Below, in pieces: positions 61,418 through 64,000 of a stretch of DNA of 64,000 nucleotides. Each line of letters starts with the position of its first letter. The first letter of the stretch is position 1. Where the stretch lies: positions 744,001 through 808,000 of the forward strand of contig NZ_CP159826.1 of the NCBI RefSeq assembly GCF_047729875.1. The letters run 5' to 3'. Made by a program: the position numbers and the translations under genes. The notes under the pieces were generated by a model that saw only the letters and a program-made list of their open reading frames with translations, was not told the origin of the DNA and did no database searches. Origin of the DNA: Marimicrobium sp913061115. Its GTDB lineage: Bacteria > Pseudomonadota > Gammaproteobacteria > Pseudomonadales > Halieaceae.

Positions 61418-62032
61418 ATGATGAGTGGTGACAACGATAAGGTTTTTTCCGATGCGATGTCCGATGTGGTGCCCTTAAAATACGAGCCTAGGGTCGATCT
61501 TAGTCGAAAATCTGCGCTCGATAAAGACTCTTCCCTCGAGCACCGTCGGCGGGCAGCTGCAGAGATGCCAGAGACCGACCTTAACGTGTTATCGAATACT
61601 GGGATAGTGCCGCTGGATGCCTGGTTGGTGCTCTCCTTCAAGCGCACCGGCGTACAAAACGGTGTGTTCCGTAAATTAAAGCAGGGCCGTTATGAAGCGG
61701 AGGCCACGCTTGATTTGCACTGCATGAATACAGAGGTTGCGCGTCGTGAGGTCTTTGAGTTTATTGAAGAGGTCTACCAATTGGGTCTGCGCAGCGTATT
61801 GTTGATTCATGGCAAGGGCGGAAGTAAATTGGAAAAAGAGCGCAGCTCGATTCTTAAGGGCTGTGTTGACCATTGGCTGCGGCAGTTGGAGATCGTTCAG
61901 GCATTTCACAGTGCACAACCGCGGCATGGCGGCACTGGGGCGGTGTATGTGTTGTTGCGCAAGAGCGAGGAAAAGAAGCGGGAAAATCGCGAGAAATTTT
62001 CCAAGGGGCGAGTGTCTGTCGATCCTCTCTAG
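61418..62032 (+). CDS. Smr-domain endonuclease-like protein
   Basis: A 204-residue protein whose C-terminal 90 residues form an Smr (MutS2-related) domain: ATLDLHCMNTEVARREVFEF, LLIHGKGGSKLEKERS and HGGTGAVYVLLRK. The N-terminal part is charged and unstructured-looking. Single-domain Smr proteins such as SmrA nick DNA or process RNA. It is divergent from the CWC/cysZ pair. Confidence 0.88.
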   Translation: MMSGDNDKVFSDAMSDVVPLKYEPRVDLSRKSALDKDSSLEHRRRAAAEMPETDLNVLSNTGIVPLDAWLVLSFKRTGVQNGVFRKLKQGRYEAEATLDLHCMNTEVARREVFEFIEEVYQLGLRSVLLIHGKGGSKLEKERSSILKGCVDHWLRQLEIVQAFHSAQPRHGGTGAVYVLLRKSEEKKRENREKFSKGRVSVDPL

Positions 62033-62066
62033 TAGGTGTAGTGCATCGGCGCCCTATTAATCTAAG

Positions 62067-62357
62067 CTAGTGTGCTGCGCCCGCCTTTAAAATCTCAGCG
62101 TACTGAGCCCCGTGGCGATGGGTCGATATGATGTCCAGCACAGTGCGCCCATCCTTGCTGGTCGTATTCAGGTCCCGACCATCGTTACAGAAAAAAGACA
62201 CAAACAGTTCGAAATCTGAAGCGCGCATGCTCTGGTAAGCTTTGAGTAGCATATGGAAGTCTTCGTCGGAGCCATCATGTGGCTTCACGTTCAGGAAGCT
62301 TTTTACGTGTTCTTCGGTCCAGACCTCGTCCACAACCTTTTCTTTGTCTTTTCGCAT
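62067..62357 (-). CDS. PA4642-family protein, 96 aa
   Basis: A conserved small protein of unknown function in gammaproteobacteria (KVVDEVWTEEHVKSFL, DFELFVSFFCNDGRDLN, SHRHG-like end). I recognise the family by its sequence pattern. It lies 14 bp after gatB on the same strand, so they may be cotranscribed. Confidence 0.75.
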   Translation of the reverse strand: MRKDKEKVVDEVWTEEHVKSFLNVKPHDGSDEDFHMLLKAYQSMRASDFELFVSFFCNDGRDLNTTSKDGRTVLDIISTHRHGAQYAEILKAGAAH

Positions 62358-62371
62358 TGTTCTTGTTTCCT

Positions 62372-63814
62372 TTATATCAGCTTTTTAGCCAGTAACGCAT
62401 TCACCATTTGAGGGTTTGCCTGACCTTTGGACAGCTTCATCACTTGGCCAATAAAAAACCCTACCAGTTTTTTTCGCTTGGCTTCGTCTGCATCGAGGTA
62501 CTGCTGCACCTGCGCCGCGTTGGCGCTGAGGACGTCATTCACAATCGCGTCAATGGCACCCGTATCGCTGACCTGCAATAAGCCGCGTGCCTCGATTATC
62601 TCGTCAGCGTCGCCTTCGCCTTTCCACATCGACTCAAAGACTTGTTTGGCCATCTTTCCAGAAATAGTATTATCGAGAATTCGACTGATAAGTTGTCCCA
62701 GCGCAGTGGCAGACACTGGGCACTTTTCAATGGCGTCTCCAGCGCGATTCAACTGGCCCAATAACTCCACCTGAACCCAGTTTGCTGCGATTTTAGCATC
62801 GCCACATTCTCCAGCAACGGCCTCGAAGTAATCTGCCAGAGGTCGGCTGTCGGACAGCACATTAGCGTCGTAGGTGCCCAGTCCGTATTGTGCAGTAAAA
62901 CGCGACCGTTTGTCGGCGGGTAACTCCGGCAGGGATTCGCGAATTGACTCGATATAAATGTCGTCTATGACAACTGGCAGCAGGTCTGGCTCTGGAAAAT
63001 AGCGATAGTCATTGGCCACTTCTTTGCTGCGCATCGAACGTGTTTCGTCCCGGTCCGCATCGTAAAGGCGCGTTTCCTGTGTAATTTTGCCGCCCTCTTC
63101 TAGAATATCCGCCTGCCGTTGAAACTCGTGATGAATGGCTTTTTCTACAAAGCGAAAGGAATTGACGTTCTTGATTTCTGCGCGCGTGCCCAAGGTCGTA
63201 GAGCCGATCGGACGCAGTGAAATATTGACATCACAGCGCATGGAACCTTCGGCCATGTTGCCGTCAGAAATACCGAGATAGGTCACGAGACTATGCAGCG
63301 CCTTGAGGTAGGCTACGGCTTCGGCTGCATTTCGAATGTCCGGTTCCGATACGATCTCCAGCAGCGGTGTGCCGGCTCGATTGAGGTCGATGCCGGTATG
63401 GTTGTTGAAGTCTTCATGCAATGATTTTCCTGCATCCTCTTCGAGGTGAGCCCGGGTAATGCCAATGGTACGGGAGCTGCCGTCTTCCATTAGTATCTCG
63501 AAACTGCCCTTGCCGACGATAGGCGCTTCAAATTGGCTGATCTGGTAGCCTTTGGGCAGGTCTGGATAGAAGTAGTTTTTTCGATCGAAGACAGAGCGTT
63601 TGCTTATCTGAGCGCCGATGCCAAGACCAAATTTGACGGCGTAGTGCACAGCCTGTTCGTTCAGTACCGGCAACATGCCGGGCATCGCGAGATCAACGGC
63701 ACTGGCCTGGGTGTTGGGTTCGGCGCCGAAGGTGGTGGGAGAGCCGGAAAATATTTTCGATTCGGTGGCCAGTTGCAGGTGTACTTCGAGACCGATAACG
63801 GTTTCCCATTGCAT
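62372..63814 (-). CDS. gatB: aspartyl/glutamyl-tRNA amidotransferase subunit B
   Basis: Part of GatCAB, which converts Glu-tRNA-Gln (and Asp-tRNA-Asn) to the amidated form. It has 480 residues: GLEVHLQLATESKIFSGSPT, FDRKNYFYPDLPKGYQISQ and the C-terminal YqeY-like end (KLVGFFIGQVMKLSKGQANP). ATG at 63814 has GGGGGA upstream and overlaps the gatA stop by one base; a TTG one codon earlier is also in frame. Confidence 0.95.
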   Translation of the reverse strand: MQWETVIGLEVHLQLATESKIFSGSPTTFGAEPNTQASAVDLAMPGMLPVLNEQAVHYAVKFGLGIGAQISKRSVFDRKNYFYPDLPKGYQISQFEAPIVGKGSFEILMEDGSSRTIGITRAHLEEDAGKSLHEDFNNHTGIDLNRAGTPLLEIVSEPDIRNAAEAVAYLKALHSLVTYLGISDGNMAEGSMRCDVNISLRPIGSTTLGTRAEIKNVNSFRFVEKAIHHEFQRQADILEEGGKITQETRLYDADRDETRSMRSKEVANDYRYFPEPDLLPVVIDDIYIESIRESLPELPADKRSRFTAQYGLGTYDANVLSDSRPLADYFEAVAGECGDAKIAANWVQVELLGQLNRAGDAIEKCPVSATALGQLISRILDNTISGKMAKQVFESMWKGEGDADEIIEARGLLQVSDTGAIDAIVNDVLSANAAQVQQYLDADEAKRKKLVGFFIGQVMKLSKGQANPQMVNALLAKKLI

Positions 63815-64000
63815 CAAAGTGTTCCCCCTTTTGCTGAGTCCGGGGTGCGCAAATGCCAGTCAGTCGCCTGCTGAAAACGATGGGCAACGTTGAGCAACCG
63901 TGCTTCGCTGAAGTGTCGGCCAATCAACTGCAGCCCCACCGGCTTTCCCTCAACAAAACCTGCAGGGAGCGACATGCCCGGCAGGCCTGCCAGATTGACC
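63814..64000 (-). CDS. gatA: aspartyl/glutamyl-tRNA amidotransferase subunit A, C-terminal end (partial)
   Basis: The last 61 residues before the stop read NLAGLPGMSLPAGFVEGKPV and GLQLIGRHFSEARLLNVAHRF, which is the GatA C-terminus. The rest lies beyond the right edge. The TGA overlaps the gatB ATG by one base, so the two subunits are coupled. Confidence 0.9.
   Translation of the reverse strand, partial: VNLAGLPGMSLPAGFVEGKPVGLQLIGRHFSEARLLNVAHRFQQATDWHLRTPDSAKGGTL

Overview
The window reads as a chromosomal segment of a marine gammaproteobacterium. Two blocks keep the gene order of Pseudomonas-type genomes (ispB/rplU-rpmA-obgE-proB, and ychF-pth-rplY-prs-tRNA-Gln-ispE-lolB-TPR lipoprotein followed by hemA-prfA-prmC-moeB). 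A PA4642-family gene, a wax-ester synthase and several acyl-CoA dehydrogenases suggest a lipid-using marine lineage such as Halieaceae or Spongiibacteraceae. That placement is inference from gene content; no 16S rRNA is present.

Layout. 1-5.3 kb: end of pgi, ispB, rplU-rpmA, obgE, proB. 5.3-20.7 kb: ordinary metabolic genes, namely an aldehyde dehydrogenase, ZIP metal transporter, methyltransferase, GlpE-like rhodanese, an operon of three acyl-CoA dehydrogenases plus a GST, two overlapping ABC1/AarF kinases, a wax-ester synthase, an MDR oxidoreductase with a sulfotransferase, and a small-membrane-protein/DsbB-like pair. 20.7-24.4 kb: two intact IS6-type elements in the same orientation enclose one sulfatase gene and a 3' remnant of a third IS6 copy.

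25.18-46.86 kb: an integrated mobile element of about 21.7 kb. It has a P4-type tyrosine integrase next to an elongator tRNA-Met, and a 23-bp copy of the tRNA 3' end marks the far boundary. From the integrase inward it carries an AlpA-type regulator overlapping a DUF3631 ATPase gene, followed by repeats that could be a replication origin. This is the layout of P4/PICI-like satellites, but no virion genes are present. Its cargo is a HIT-HNH gene pair at the distal att site (candidate defence module), RadC, a protein with a C-terminal sorting-like tail plus a broken fragment with the same tail, a transporter/TetR/SDR/GST set that looks catabolic, two lipoproteins (one a subtilisin/sedolisin-like protease), a broken IS3 element and IS6 copies and remnants.

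46.84-64 kb: core genes again: tRNA-Met, ychF, pth, rplY, prs, tRNA-Gln, ispE, lolB, TPR lipoprotein, hemA, prfA, prmC, moeB, an HvfX/DoxX-like protein, rhlB, cysZ, a CWC zinc protein, an Smr protein, a PA4642-family gene, gatB and the end of gatA.

The accessory part holds most of the interest: the tRNA-Met element with its HIT-HNH pair and unexplained hairpins and repeats, the sulfatase with a divergent formylglycine motif, and the SDR that lacks its catalytic tyrosine.
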